Assembly: GCA_005281725.1 (NCBI GenBank)
Contig: SSBO01000012.1
Span: 17,960,561-18,024,560 of the forward strand
Source of the DNA: Wuchereria bancrofti
Lineage: Eukaryota; Nematoda; Chromadorea; Rhabditida; Onchocercidae
Length of the DNA stretch: 64,000 nucleotides
Reading direction: 5' to 3'
Shown: piece after piece, positions 27,401 to 40,700 of the stretch
Layout: every line of letters starts with the position of its first letter
How positions within the stretch are numbered: position 1 is the stretch's first letter
Notes under the pieces: generated by a model
Told to the model about the DNA's origin: nothing
The model's database searches: none
The model's input: only the letters and a program-made list of their open reading frames with translations
Translations under genes and position numbers: made by a program

Positions 27401-30290
27401 ATTTTACGGCTGTCACTATCACTCTGCTTTGTATATATTGTGGATATGTTTAAAATAAATATAAAAAACAGCATAACGTCAAGTAGCCCAAGACTACTAT
27501 TTACGGATAATGCATATATATACATATATACCGATTTTGTTAGGAGAACGATCCGAATAACTCGAATCAGGATGAGTAATGAGGATGAGCCGCCATTTTT
27601 CTATCTTTTCAAAAGGAATAAAATTTACATGTAAAAGAAAAGTTAAAGCTAACCTGTGTTATTTAAACGCCTACTAAAGTAAGCTTGCTCTAAACCGGCC
27701 ATATGCTGCTGAAGACGACTGCGATATTTTCCTATTTCATCAGTATCACCATCATCAAACCTCATTTTTTTCAAAACTGATGCAGATTGTATTATTTGTG
27801 AACCACTGGCATCTGGCACCATTCGTTGTGAATGTGTGCCAATGTTATTGCTCGAATCGTCTTTCATCATCGTCTACATAATAAACAAATGCAGAAACCA
27901 TTTATATATACAGAAAACCAAATAATGAATTGCTAAACAATTATTCTATTCTAATTCAAAAAAATGAGTTCAGGTCAAACTAGAAGATTCAGTTCGGGAA
28001 TATGGGATTGCACTACCTAAATGATGCCTTTTAAGCACTTCTATTCAAGAAAGCTAATAATAATAATAAAAGTGCCAAACAAGACTACTAGAGAGTGATT
28101 AGTGGCTAACGAAATGGGAAACAAAAAACGATAAATTACTTGCTAAATGATAGACAAAACAAACTGCAGGAATTGAAAGTTTATTTAAGAGACCCTTAAT
28201 TGTGCTTAAAACCATTCATCCACAACTCACCCTAAATATTTCAAAATATTTTTCCTTAAGGTCTGGATGGAGGCAGTAATCTGATGATGAGACAGAGGAC
28301 AGGTAAACTGGATTTTTCAATTTCAATTTCAATGTGAAAACCCAACCTATCAATATGCACTGCACCATATGAGTGGATGTACAGTTCAAAAAAACTCTAT
28401 TTAGCAACTCGTTTCTGAGTTTTGTCAGGCACAGCATTTCTCACAGATAAAACAATGAGTTGCAGAGATTTACAGGGAAATCATGCAAGGAAATGATAGA
28501 GTGAAATAATATTAAAGTCAAATATGCATCAGTAACAATAAATTACATAAAAATAGTATTGATGCACAAGGTTTTATAGAAAAAGTGATCTAATAACTCC
28601 GGTAAATCACTACAAATAAAAAGCACAACTAAACTACCGAAATGCTTCAGAGAGATAAGCTAAAAAATTTCTGCCAAAAGTAACTCAAGAGTGCTAATAT
28701 TCTTTTAATTTCTCAATGTTTTGTTATTGGAAATGACCTCAATCTGACATTAAAGTTACCATGGTAATTACAACATCAAGAACCATATCCTTTAGGTAGT
28801 GGGCCGTACACCAAATAAATTCCATCATGGAGCTCTTAAAAATGAATTCAAGAACAAAAAAAAAAACGCTTAAAATGATTTTTCTCTTCTGTTCTAATAT
28901 AAATTATATTCGAACTGATGCTGTCACCTGAATGGAAGCTTTATCATTCCGTAAAATGGATAGCTCATTCTGAAGCTGTTTAAGCTTCTCTTCTCGTTGT
29001 ACAATCATTTCATCAATAAACTCGTTCAGGAGCAAGTTTTTTCTCCGAGTGACATTATTACTGATCTGTTCACGTCGCTTTTTCAAAAGATCCATAAAAT
29101 GATCCAGAAAACCAGCATCTGCATTCAAAGCCAAATCAACCAGTTTTTCGCTTGTTAACTCCAAGCCCTCATTTCTACCCTGCACAACGAAAAAATGTGA
29201 AGTATGGTAAAGGCAGAAGCGATAAACAAATATAAACAAAAAATCCAAACAGCTCTGAATCAAACATATTATTTGCAAGTGAAAAAATAAATGCTCACAG
29301 AAAACTTACGCTGGCGGCTGCAAGATTGCGCGCTGTCTTCATGTTGCGTCGAATTGCATCCACAATGCTAGCTGCCGTAAAATTAGGAAAAACAATGGGA
29401 CCCGATCTTGGATCCAAACCTTGACTACACACAGGACATCGTAAAGAACGCTCCAAATGTGCACTGATACATTCGCGGCTATAATAAACGCGCCATCTAA
29501 TTCTTCTTGAAAAACATATTAAATAAATACTGCTTACAAATGAAGCGCTTCTATCAAAATTTTGTAAAGAAAAATAACAATTACGCTGTTTCTCTTAAAG
29601 GAAATAAAATTATCGTAGAGTTCAATATCTTTGTCGAAAGCTTTTCTTCCCTATATTATAGTAGATAATTATCATTGGATGAGAAGTACCACTATACGGA
29701 AATCAATGAAATATACCAGAATGAATGACCACACAATGTTGAGTACGGTTCGCGGAAAAGTTGGAAGCAAATCGGACTGAAATAGAAATACGATACATAA
29801 TACCTCACATATTCACACTGTACAAAAGATAAGTAGTCGTTTCAAAGGGCTTTAGTTTACTCATGAAATGAAGATACAGCAAATATTAGCTGTTGTATGA
29901 ATTTAACCGGAAGTATGAGAACAGGCGAGGAATAGAAGTTTTTAATGTAGGGAAAGTTTCGAGACTTCCATTCCAACAAAAAAATAGTTCATGTTGCTGG
30001 AAAATTAGACTAAAGAGAACTGATTTTTTCCTTAGTTAAATAAAAATAGAAAAGTGGAAGCAAAAAGGTAAGAAAGTATGATAAACGCACCAATCATAGA
30101 GACTTTTGAGGGAGACGGAGGGCAAGTGTTCATAAGTTGAGGTAGAGAACGTGGACGACTCAGATAACAAGGAAGATGAGGAGCAATGTTCAAGCCGATC
30201 ATTAACATTCCGGCTCGGATTCTCTACTATTTCGTCCTCGGAAATCGACTGAGCCACTGGACGTTTACGGATGTATCGACCCGCTGACAT
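24447..30290 (-). CDS. COP1: COP1 E3 ubiquitin ligase (RING, coiled coil, WD40), complete
   Basis: Fourteen minus-strand exons join in phase to about 660 residues: 30290-30091, 29776-29717, 29478-29310, 29179-28928, 27873-27654, 26985-26823, 26517-26374, 26272-26172, 26005-25905, 25671-25554, 25338-25221, 25029-24905, 24792-24644 and 24509-24447. A C3HC4 RING occupies residues 67-104 (CPIC, CGHSFC, C, CPVC; Cys67/70/82, His84, Cys87/90/101/104), split over three exons. A charged helical region (about 144-227) ends [16 protein letters not shown] pre-WD segment resembles the human one ([34 protein letters not shown]). WD repeats follow: [100 protein letters not shown] and a final [18 protein letters not shown]1 targets transcription factors for degradation. 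The donor of the eighth exon is ambiguous by 8 bases; the start is Met at 30290, after an acceptor-like TACAG. Confidence 0.93.
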
Positions 30291-31715
30291 CACGACAACA
30301 TGCCACTCGATGGCACCTGTACGAATCACCCAGCACCACTAAACTTGAACACAAGGAAAAGGTATTAGGAGTTACTGCAGCCTTCTTAAACCAAACATGA
30401 AGAACACGACAAACCACATGCTAAAGTTATTTCATCGCAAGTTATGCGACTGCTGTAATAGTTCCAATGAAAAAGAAAGGACCAGTGTTATTGAAGTCAT
30501 TTAATAACTTCAATGCAAAGTAAACCCAAGTGTTAGAAGATAATTCGGCAACCAATTCACCAACGCAATTTATGAGGAAAACAACACAACATGCCCCTCC
30601 GACGTAAACGTAAACTCACCGACTTTCTCTACAGCTAAGTTAAGAGAGTTTTTGTCTATTTCAAAAGGTTATTCCCATTAGTACCACACAAATTCAGGCA
30701 ATAGAGTAAGGTGTTCGAGAAAAGTGGACAGCACAGTTATTTAATTACATATGTGAATTTCTGAAATAAAAACATATGAAAACTATGAAAATAAATAAGT
30801 AGAAAATACAAAGTCTGGAAGTGAAATCTACTGAAAAATTGTGGCACTGTAAATTTACACCGGAATGGGATAGGCTCTTAAATCGCATAGTGAATTTCGT
30901 ACTGGAAACTTTTAAAAACCACAACATTTCGCGGTCAAACTAGACACTATTCCCTGGCTTCAAGTAATCTCTAATCATAAATACTGTCATTAGTTACTGT
31001 TTAGAAAAATAGGCCTCATTGTATTGTGTCGAATGGCTCCAAAGAATAAACGAGATATGCAAACTGCCCATGAACAATATTTGTTCGCAATAAGAAAATG
31101 ACCAGTTAATCACACACCACAACTGCTGGACATATTTTCACTTAAGATTTGAAAAAAAAAGTGGACACTGTAAAATTTCTGGATAGAATATAACCGCAAG
31201 TGAAAGACGAAAGCTTAAAGCATTGAAAATTTAAAAATATGATATACACATGACTGTAATAAAGAGACATTGTTACAGAAAACATTCCATTAATCGCATA
31301 TTAAAGTATAATGCCACGCACTCATAGATTTGAACATCTCACAGTAGATTTCAACAAGCAATATATTTTTCAAAAATTCCGCGAAGTCAACTGCATAACA
31401 CATTAGCCTACCTTAATTCATATGAAGGAAGTACACTAGGAGCACGGTGCTAGAAATGAATCCGACAAAACACAAAGAGGTAGATAGCTCACATAGCTCC
31501 ATTTCGATAAAATGGAATGTGTGAACTATCTTTCACATTCTGTATTGAACCACACTGCGGTTTTGTTAGAATGTTCAAATTTGATAACAAAATTCTGCAT
31601 GCTAAAAGCGAATATGGACAAATTGAAAAACTACAAAGGCTAGCTCAAAAAAGACGATACGTCAACCAAACGAGTGAGAAATATTAAATTCTTATAATCA
31701 ATCCTAAATATGAAA
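30291..31715. other. Intergenic region between the COP1 start and the GAK 3' end
   Basis: About 1.4 kb upstream of COP1 on the same strand and downstream of GAK. No coding exon was recognised. It probably contains the GAK 3' UTR and the COP1 promoter. The separation is too large for a typical tight operon junction. Confidence 0.5.
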
Positions 31716-34700
31716 TCAAGTGGATTGTGAGCCAGCATTCTCGTAAGCTGTCCATGCATCATTCAATTCCGTAAATATGGCACGCGCTAACGTCTCGTTC
31801 TCAGTGCCAACCTGCTTGTCCGGATGTATTATCAAACACGCTTTATGGTAATACTTTTTTATCTATAAAGAAAAGATAAGCAAAAACAAGGCTGCTATTG
31901 AAACTTTTTCATTATTTCCTAATGACACTGATTAAACTTTGTTTAACTTCGTTTTTGCTTAACTCATATCTGTAACTTCTCTAAATTTATACAAAACTCG
32001 TTGACTAACTATAAAAAACTACTACCGAAATATTGTAATCAAATCCGGAAATTGTAATTCAAAGATGCCTCATCAAAAATTTTTTGCAATTATTTAATAA
32101 ATTTAGAACACATATATTTTTCTTTACATCCTATACAAATCCCCATCCTTCATTCTTTTTTTGCAAACCAATTTACTTGTTGAGCAGTTAGCAAATCGCC
32201 AATACTTGGTTGAACCCAATTCTCAGCGTTCGGCCATAAGATATTGTTCATAGATCCTAGCAAGGCTCTGATGTTTCTTTCCTTTCCGTTCGTCCATTCT
32301 TTCACCTAAAAGAAAAACTCCAAAACGTGTAGAAATACTTAATTATCAAAAGAATAAGTGACATTTCTTTATTAAAGCATACCTTAACTTCAATAGGATC
32401 TAGCTCCCTAATTTCTTCTTGTCGCTTCATTTCATCTAAAGATTTTATAGTTTTTGAAGACGTTTGAAAACCTTGAGAAGTGAGAAGATCATCAAACGCA
32501 TTCTCAAAATTTTTTGGCTTGCCACCTGAAAAATATTATCAGATTGCTATTAAAATTGAGGATCGCATTCTCCACTGACCTCGTCCTTAAATTTAATGAA
32601 GTTTTTTCGTTGAACTTGGATATTTTAATGAACCACGAATTTACTCAAATTCTTTGTTCTAGAACTTCAAACTTTTTTCTTCAAGTGCTGCATACATGTG
32701 TAAATAAGAAATATTAAAAAATATGATCAGCCAAAAACAGAATTAAAAAGGAATCTGAATGACAAAACAAGTTCTAGATATTACCTCCAACAGAACTGAG
32801 TGTGTCAAAATATGCTCGACTGTAACTAAGTTGTTGTTGATTATTCATCGCAAATTTACTTGCCTCTACTGAGCTATCTAAAGAGTCAAAACTTCTGAAA
32901 TTTTACCATGCATTTCGAATAAAATTTGAGATAAGTAATACGAAATAAACTGATTCTATCTACACTATTGTTTAACTCATATTCTCAAAATGTTCAAGTA
33001 AAAAGAGATTCACAGCTAATTTAATAACAAACTTTTCAGTGACGGAACTTTATTATTCTTTGTGTATACTAAAAATTCAGAAAATGGATCAATGTTCATT
33101 TCTGATGTCGAAGGCATAACATCTACAGTGGAAAAAATTGGTGAACAAGCATTACGTTGCATTCCATGCTTATAGAAATCGTTGTCTAAAATAAGCCGGT
33201 TTTTTTTTTCTCGAAAAGAAATTTTGCTAAAAAAACTGGAAAGAAAAACATTCACCTTTATAAGCAACGCAATAAAAGTTTTTTCGGAACTAAAAATAAG
33301 AAGTTTTGAAAAACTACATAACTTTGGGATAAAAAATAAACAACAAAAAAAGTAATGTTCAAGAAACAACAAAAATATGTGAACCTCCGAAGTGAACGTT
33401 AGAGTTGGACGAAGCATTGTCAGGTATGTTTGAAGATATATTTACTGCATCATGTCCAGAAATATTTGTTAACGGTAAAGTACCATCATTAACATCATTC
33501 ACTAATTGTACATGACTGGACGAACACGAAACATGAGAATCTAAAAACATATTTGTCAATAACAGTATTTAATTTGCATAACATTAACTAAATGATATGT
33601 AACCAGTACAGAAAAATGCTCATTAACTGAAAACATATGTAAATTACTGAGTAATATCTTTTGAATACTTTCTGACAGGATATGAAATAAGTCGATTTTA
33701 TTTGCACTACTGTTTAACTCATATTCTGAAAACGTTTCAAGTAAAAACAGATTTAAATATAATTTGATAACAAGCTTTTCAGTGGCGGAGCTGTATTGTC
33801 CTTCATGCATGACAAAAATTCAGGGAATGGATCAATTCTTATTTCTAATATTGAAGCCATAACTATTGGTTGGCTTATTTTACTCAAAACCAAAACAAAT
33901 TTATCGACTGCATGCTAGAAATGACCAAAAATTCTAGAAAAATACCAGTCCCTAATCCAAGCAAATCGGCATCTTTTTCAGCAGTTAAAATCTCTGATTT
34001 CTCAACAGATTCCGGTTGTCCTTCACAACCGAATTTATATTCATCATCACCAATTTCCTCTTCAGCAGCATTAATATGCAGACCGCACATACGTCCCTGC
34101 AGATCGGCATCTTCTGCTCGTTGTATTAACTAAAATAAACAAAAATTTCTTGTTAAAGCATTAGAATTTCTAAACAGCTGTTAGGAATTGCGATTGGAAA
34201 TACTGAGTGACAATTAAAGTGAAAAAAAACCTTAAACTACAGCTATTAAACATTGCATACAAAATTGTATATAACATATATGAGTTCAGATGCACATATG
34301 TCGTTATATATTCCAACTAACAATAAATTCACATTCAAGCGAGAACCTTAATAAAAGCTCGGAAAAACAGCAAATGGATTTCCAAGGCCTTTTCTTAGAA
34401 AAACATAACGGTTTTAGAAAGCAATTACGTTTCTTTCCTTGATTCTCCCGGCTTTCTTGGTTCCAGTTCATGTTTAGCGTTCTTTTCATAGTTAACATTT
34501 TTTCAAGCTTTGTTAGAAAACTTGGAAGTTTGAAACTAACACCAGTGCTATTGATATCCGAGAAACAACAAACTCTCAATCTTCTCTTTTAAAAAAAGTT
34601 ACAAGCATTCTTTTCCATTTTCTAATCTTTATCTTCATAACCTAAAATCAGTAATGATCTCCTCCAGCTCAGAACTTTGAATGTCATTGAGTAAAATCAC

Positions 34701-37700
34701 AGTTTGATATTTTCGGTGAAATGTTGAGTGAAAGATAAGTGAAATCAGTGAAAGCAAACAGAAAGTATTTACAATTCGCAGCTTACCAGAAGTAGAAAAT
34801 ATGCTAACACATTCATTTCTAACCTAGGCTAGATACAACGTCACTACATCATTTATTCATCTGAAACCGAATTCAGCTGCTGTCTACAACACAAAAAAAA
34901 AAAATGCTGCTAGAAAGACAAAAAATAAGCAATTCTTTACCGACAAATTTCAGAAAAATGGCAAACAGATTTTGATTTCTTTATCTGCCAATAATTGCTG
35001 TATCTACAGTGGTTTTTTTCAGGGCCCTCTTAGGCAAACACGACATACTTTATTAACCATCGTATATTCGTACTTCTTTTCAGTATCATGGTAATAAGCA
35101 AGGACTCACTGAACGAATAAGATCTATGCCTTTATGCTTACTCTTGTATTTACTTTGTTAACATGTAATTACAGGTCAGAAAGAGAATCTAGCCAATGAA
35201 AAACTAAGATGATGATAGTGAGAGGTTTGTATGACAAGCGAGACTAGGTACATACCATAAGTTGGAAAAAATGGAAAACGTACCACGATATGTAAAGAAA
35301 AAAAAACAGTGCTTTTGTAAATTATACAAGCAAACACACACCGATGGATTTAAATGAGCAGAGTGTCCCAATGACTGTATGATGTCATACTGCTGCGAGT
35401 TATTTCGAGCAGGTTCCATGATATTCTGAGAAGCATGTTGTGGACTGTCAGTGCTATCCAGCCATTCTAAAGTGGAAAAAAACGAGTCCTGAGGATGCGA
35501 TCGAGTAGTTTGGCCAGTCAATTTCACTGCTTCTTCCTTTGTCGATTTATGTTGTTCCATGACGTATTTATGTGGAGGAAGTGGTTTTTTCGGAAGATTT
35601 TGTTGATTTGACTTATGGTTACAAAGACCAAGATGCCGCACAATTGCATCTGCAAAAGAAAAGTAAACGAAAAGAGATAAAATTTCAGCAGATCTGCGGA
35701 ATATCAAATTTAAAATAGACGAAAACACACCAAATTCGTCAGGTTCGGATACCAGTACCATTTTTGAGATCGCTTTTGGTTCATAACTAAGAATTGCTGG
35801 TGGATCTCGCACATTAAATCCTCTGTCAAGTTCATCAATTTTCAACTGCAAACCAACCCTTAAAACACAAAAATTTAGGGACAAGAAACTTTTTTGAAAC
35901 CTACCATTCCTTCTGAATAAGTTTCCTCAACTTCAAAGTCCCGCTTCCTATTGCCGTAAGAAGACTTTCCCAGCGAAAAAAATTTCCAGCTTTATTTATA
36001 AAATCTTCAACAAAATAGTTCTAGTCATGAAGACAATAAAATAATAGTAAAATGTAATTTGCCACTTCGCAGAAAAATTATTCACAGCTCCTCTACTTCC
36101 TCTAAGCCTTTCATTTCACATATGTTAGTAAATAGTTCTTGCAAAAGAGAAAGAATTACAAAATTGTATTTTTCGAAAAAGAGTTGTAATCAAATCAGAA
36201 TCTTAATTTCTATCAATAACTTATCCAAATACACTACAGAAAAAATAAAACCACAAATGAAAGGCCTTACAAACTGATCGGTTGAATGAGACCGACTCTC
36301 CACACAAATAGCTGCTGTATCACCTACAGCATTTTAAAATACAAACTGCATATAAGTAACTATACCAAAGATAGTATCCACAAAACAATGTTGTTCAGAA
36401 AAAATTCAGTTTCTTCACTTTATACTATCTGCACTCACTGCATGCATCATAGTTTACCTTCTTGTATTTGCTAAATAAGATGAATTGTAAAACTGAAAAT
36501 GTGATGACTCGATCTCTGCAGTATTTCAAGAACTTTCAGTCTATTGGCTTATAAACTCTTCCACAGGCAATCAGAATAGATGCAGCGCCTTTCCTCATGG
36601 GTTCTGTTTATTATTTACCTATATTAAATCAATGAATTCAGGTTTTACAGCAACATAACTGAGTTAAGAGAGAAAAGAAATCTATTGGAAAAACCAAAAT
36701 AATTTCCTAATAATATGTTTAAATAATCAAAATATTTTGTGTGGTGAAAATACCTCGTAATAATTAAATAAATTTATAGTATAGAAATTGTACTGTGAAG
36801 ACTATTTCGTTTAAAATATTTCTAAGCCAAATGATTCATAAAATGAATATAAATTAATTATTTCTATGTTCAGTATAATGAATCATTTATGCATTTCCTA
36901 TAAACAAGCGTACATTCAACGATTAAAATACCGTAAATCAATAGTAGGTGTTTTCGGTCTGATAACAAAGCTTATATTCAGTGACTGTTCTAACCAGTCC
37001 TGTTATTTTTCTCCTCAAAAATGTGAAAACTCTCATCCATATTTACATTATTCTTTTTGTAAACCAAGCCCACTATTATAAAGAGTTAAGATCATCGACA
37101 AGGATCACTATTACAGCAGCGTCTTTGGATTCAGTTCAACTCAGCACTACAATCTATACCCCTATCAATTCCCACCAGCAACAATCAAATTCCTATCAAA
37201 TCTTGTATCTGAGGATAATGAAGAACAATTTAGCCATCTACTCCAACTGTAATATTTTCTAATGACTACTAATAAAATCAATCAATAAAACTTTTATCAC
37301 AAATATTCGTTTGTGCCAAACATCAATAAAATTTTCGACAGAATCTGCTTCTTAATGGTCAAGACACTGCACGAAATAGTAGTTGATATTTAAAGGAAAG
37401 AAAAATGAATTAAGAGCTCACCCAAAATTAGCGTCCTTTTCTATGCTTTGCAAAAAAAGCGCCCTTTTCTATGCCATTTTTCTATGCTTTGTAAAAGACA
37501 ATAGATATGAACAAGCTAAAGGAGAATTATGCTAGAGATGGATAAATTAAAAAAGCTCTCAAAATGAAGCAAGATTTACTTACCTCAAAGACACTCCAAA
37601 CCTCGAATCGTCAGACTGACGATCAAGATCACCAAGATTAAATTCCAACATGTGAATATTTGGATCAATAAAATTAGCATGAAAGCTCAATGAAAACATC

Positions 37701-40700
37701 AAATGTTGTTGCATCCGATTTTGCATCTTCGTCAATCGTGCATGATAAACAATTACCTAGAAGTAATATTAAATATAAAAAAGTTTGAAATTAACCTCAA
37801 ATCTGGAAGTTCGTTTTTGTTTGATGTTAACAGCTGGTTTTGAGAACAAATCGAAAATACTGGATTTGTTCCGCAGGTTAATCCATAGATAGATTAAAAT
37901 TTTGTCAAAAATCTTTCCATGTTCTTAAAATTTGTTTTTTTTTAAAAAACTAATTTACACTTTCTCATTCACATAAAGAACTGAAACGAAGCTGTTAGAA
38001 ATTATTCCAATCGTAACAAATACTCTAAGATAACTCACCTGCACATCATCACCAACTGGAATATCTCCTAATGGAAGATCTACTAAAAACGATTCAGGAA
38101 CTTCGAAAGACCTAGAAAAACCAATTCAGATTAGGAACAAGTAAACCGGAAAGAAGAAATATAAAATACTTTTATCTCTCAATTTATCTATTTCAGTCGC
38201 TGGTAATTGTTGAGGTTAGCATTCTGTAGTTAGGAGAATGACAGAGCTAATATATCATTAAACTGAAATGCAAAAACATTTAAACTTTTCATGCATATTA
38301 AAAAATAAAGAACGAAAGAAATTAGTAAAAGAATTAAAAGCGGAAAGCGTCCACGTTCTTACAAATTTTTCGAAAAAAAAAGAGAATAAAGATGGAAAGT
38401 GCACATTGTCAAGATCATTTTGACATATTCTATAGATGTCACTTGATTATTAATGGAACTATACAGTGGACATCTACCTCCTAGTGCTCACAATGTGAAC
38501 CACTTTAATTCTATGTATTGATAAAATTATAGGTTGAACTATCTATTTCAATCACAGATGGTCTATATAAAGACGCTAATGAGTCATATCAGACATGGTT
38601 CAACAGTTCTCACACTCTTACATTTTCTTTTCTCCAGCATCAGATGTTAATGTCTAGAAAAAATGGTATACAGGAGGAAAACTGAGGAAAGAAAAAAAAA
38701 TCAAAGCTTGACGAACACAGTATCAATGGCAGACAGAAATTCCTTTAACCATTACTTTAATTCTTCATAGCTTTTGTAGGTAGACCACACTTTCGTACCA
38801 CCAGCGTAGACATCAGCAAATGGTCGACAACCGCTTCGAACTCGATTAAACAGTGGCACAGGTGAGATCAGTAGTGACTGAAGTACTACCCGCCTATTGT
38901 GAACCATCTATAAATATTTTTCGACAGAAAGAAAATGAAAAAAACAGAAATTATTAAGGAATGCTTCTAAATTATATACTTCGAGATTTATTTTATTGGT
39001 CTGTAACGTTGAATTTTTTGGAACATGAAGAAAATGGTACTAAAAAAAGTCGCTGACGAACTAACATAAGAATTTCAGAACCCTACAAAATGAAATGAAG
39101 AAATGAAGTTTTTGAAGCAACATTCAAACTTCATAAAAAGCATTACAAGAATTTAGAGAAACTTACTGCACATAAATCAGATGAGTCCATAGAAACAACT
39201 GTTTTTACTATATCAAGCTGACGATGGTAAGATGGCGGAAGATTTGGTGGTTGTCTTTTGGTACAAATTAGCTCCAGTGCTGCCAGTGGCCTTGGGACAA
39301 GTCGAGCATATAATAACAGAGTCGCTGCTACCAGTAGACAGTGAACTAAAAAAATATTTTTGACTACTATAAGTGGGAAGCATATACGTGAACGTGTTTT
39401 GTTCATACACTAATCACTTAGAAATATTAAATATCAAAAAATAAGATGCTGTAAGCTGTAAAATAAAACGATTTAGGACCCATCAGAAATATTTACCTTC
39501 AGGACCAGTAACCAGAATAAAATTTGTTTCCTTTTGCTTCAAAAATAAAACCATATTCCTGCAGAGATTCAACAAAAAGTTCACTGTGGGTGTTAAACCA
39601 CTTCCAACAGCTGGTAAAGGAGTTTCTATCAGATGACCATAATCACACCGCAAATGCCTAAATTTCAAATTGCAAAATATTATTTAAGAATAAACCAATC
39701 AAATTATCCAGAGAAAAAATACAATTTCCATTCGTAGGTAATCAAAAAGATTATATAACCACAGCACAAACTGCAAAATGAACACCAGAGGTTTTATAAA
39801 CATCAAGAACGAACAGTTACAAGCTCAAGTCAAGATCACAAAAAATCTAGTCTGCAAGCATTCTGCCATTATGAAAACTGCAGCACACTTCATCTCATCA
39901 TTATGCAGATCCATCTTTCTATCCAATCAATCCTTTCAAAAAAGAAAGCTCACCGATTTGATAAGTTATAAATTGTGAACTGTCCTCGAGCTTGATCCAT
40001 AATATGAGCCCGCATTGTCTCTTCAGCCTGTGCAATTAGTGCTTCAGGTATACAGTCAGCAAGTGGCGCTATTACTAAACGGGATGTAACAAAAGTTACA
40101 TCTGGTCCTCGATTACCATAAGTCGACTGAAATTTTCAAATTAAAGAAATAAACGATTATTAAAATTCGTGGAAACGTTTTGGTTTCATCTTCCAAAAAT
40201 AAATAAATAAAAGCTCAAAAGAGGTTCCATATATGCTCCAAACCAAACTAAATAAAACGAAATAAAAATGAAGTTTCCCTGCAAAGTAATTTCTGAGGAT
40301 CTCTTAGTTAAATTCCTCAAACAAGCATAACAGACGGATAAACATACTTGTACTGTTTGCGCAACGGCAGCCGTTTTGTCTTTGATATTCTTGAACCAAG
40401 ACATGCTCTGTCCCTTAATGGCACCAAGAACAGCGGAAGCTTGCTGCGCTGTCTGCTCCTGATAATTCAACAATTAATCCTCACATGATTTGACAACAAA
40501 AAATTACTAAATGTGACTTAAATGATTAAATTAATAGAAAGCACATGTAAACAATTTACAGAATTGAGTGATAAAGAAGTGATGCCAATTTAAACTTCTG
40601 ATAGTCTTATGCATGTTTACAGAACATACGTAATCATTTTTTCGCAGCGTTGAAGGTGACCGCTTTGATATATTTGGTTTCGATGATTTCCCACGTTCAT

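Noticed and set aside
28232..28300. Possible COP1 exon between the coiled coil and WD region, with acceptor CATCATCAG and donor GTGAGT
   Set aside because: Its length is not compatible with the phase-0 junction between 28928 and 27873, which already join cleanly.
35204..35884. One continuous 226-codon ORF on the minus strand
   Set aside because: It is two GAK exons (35845-35731 and 35649-35342) plus in-frame intron sequence; the splice sites and phases support the split.
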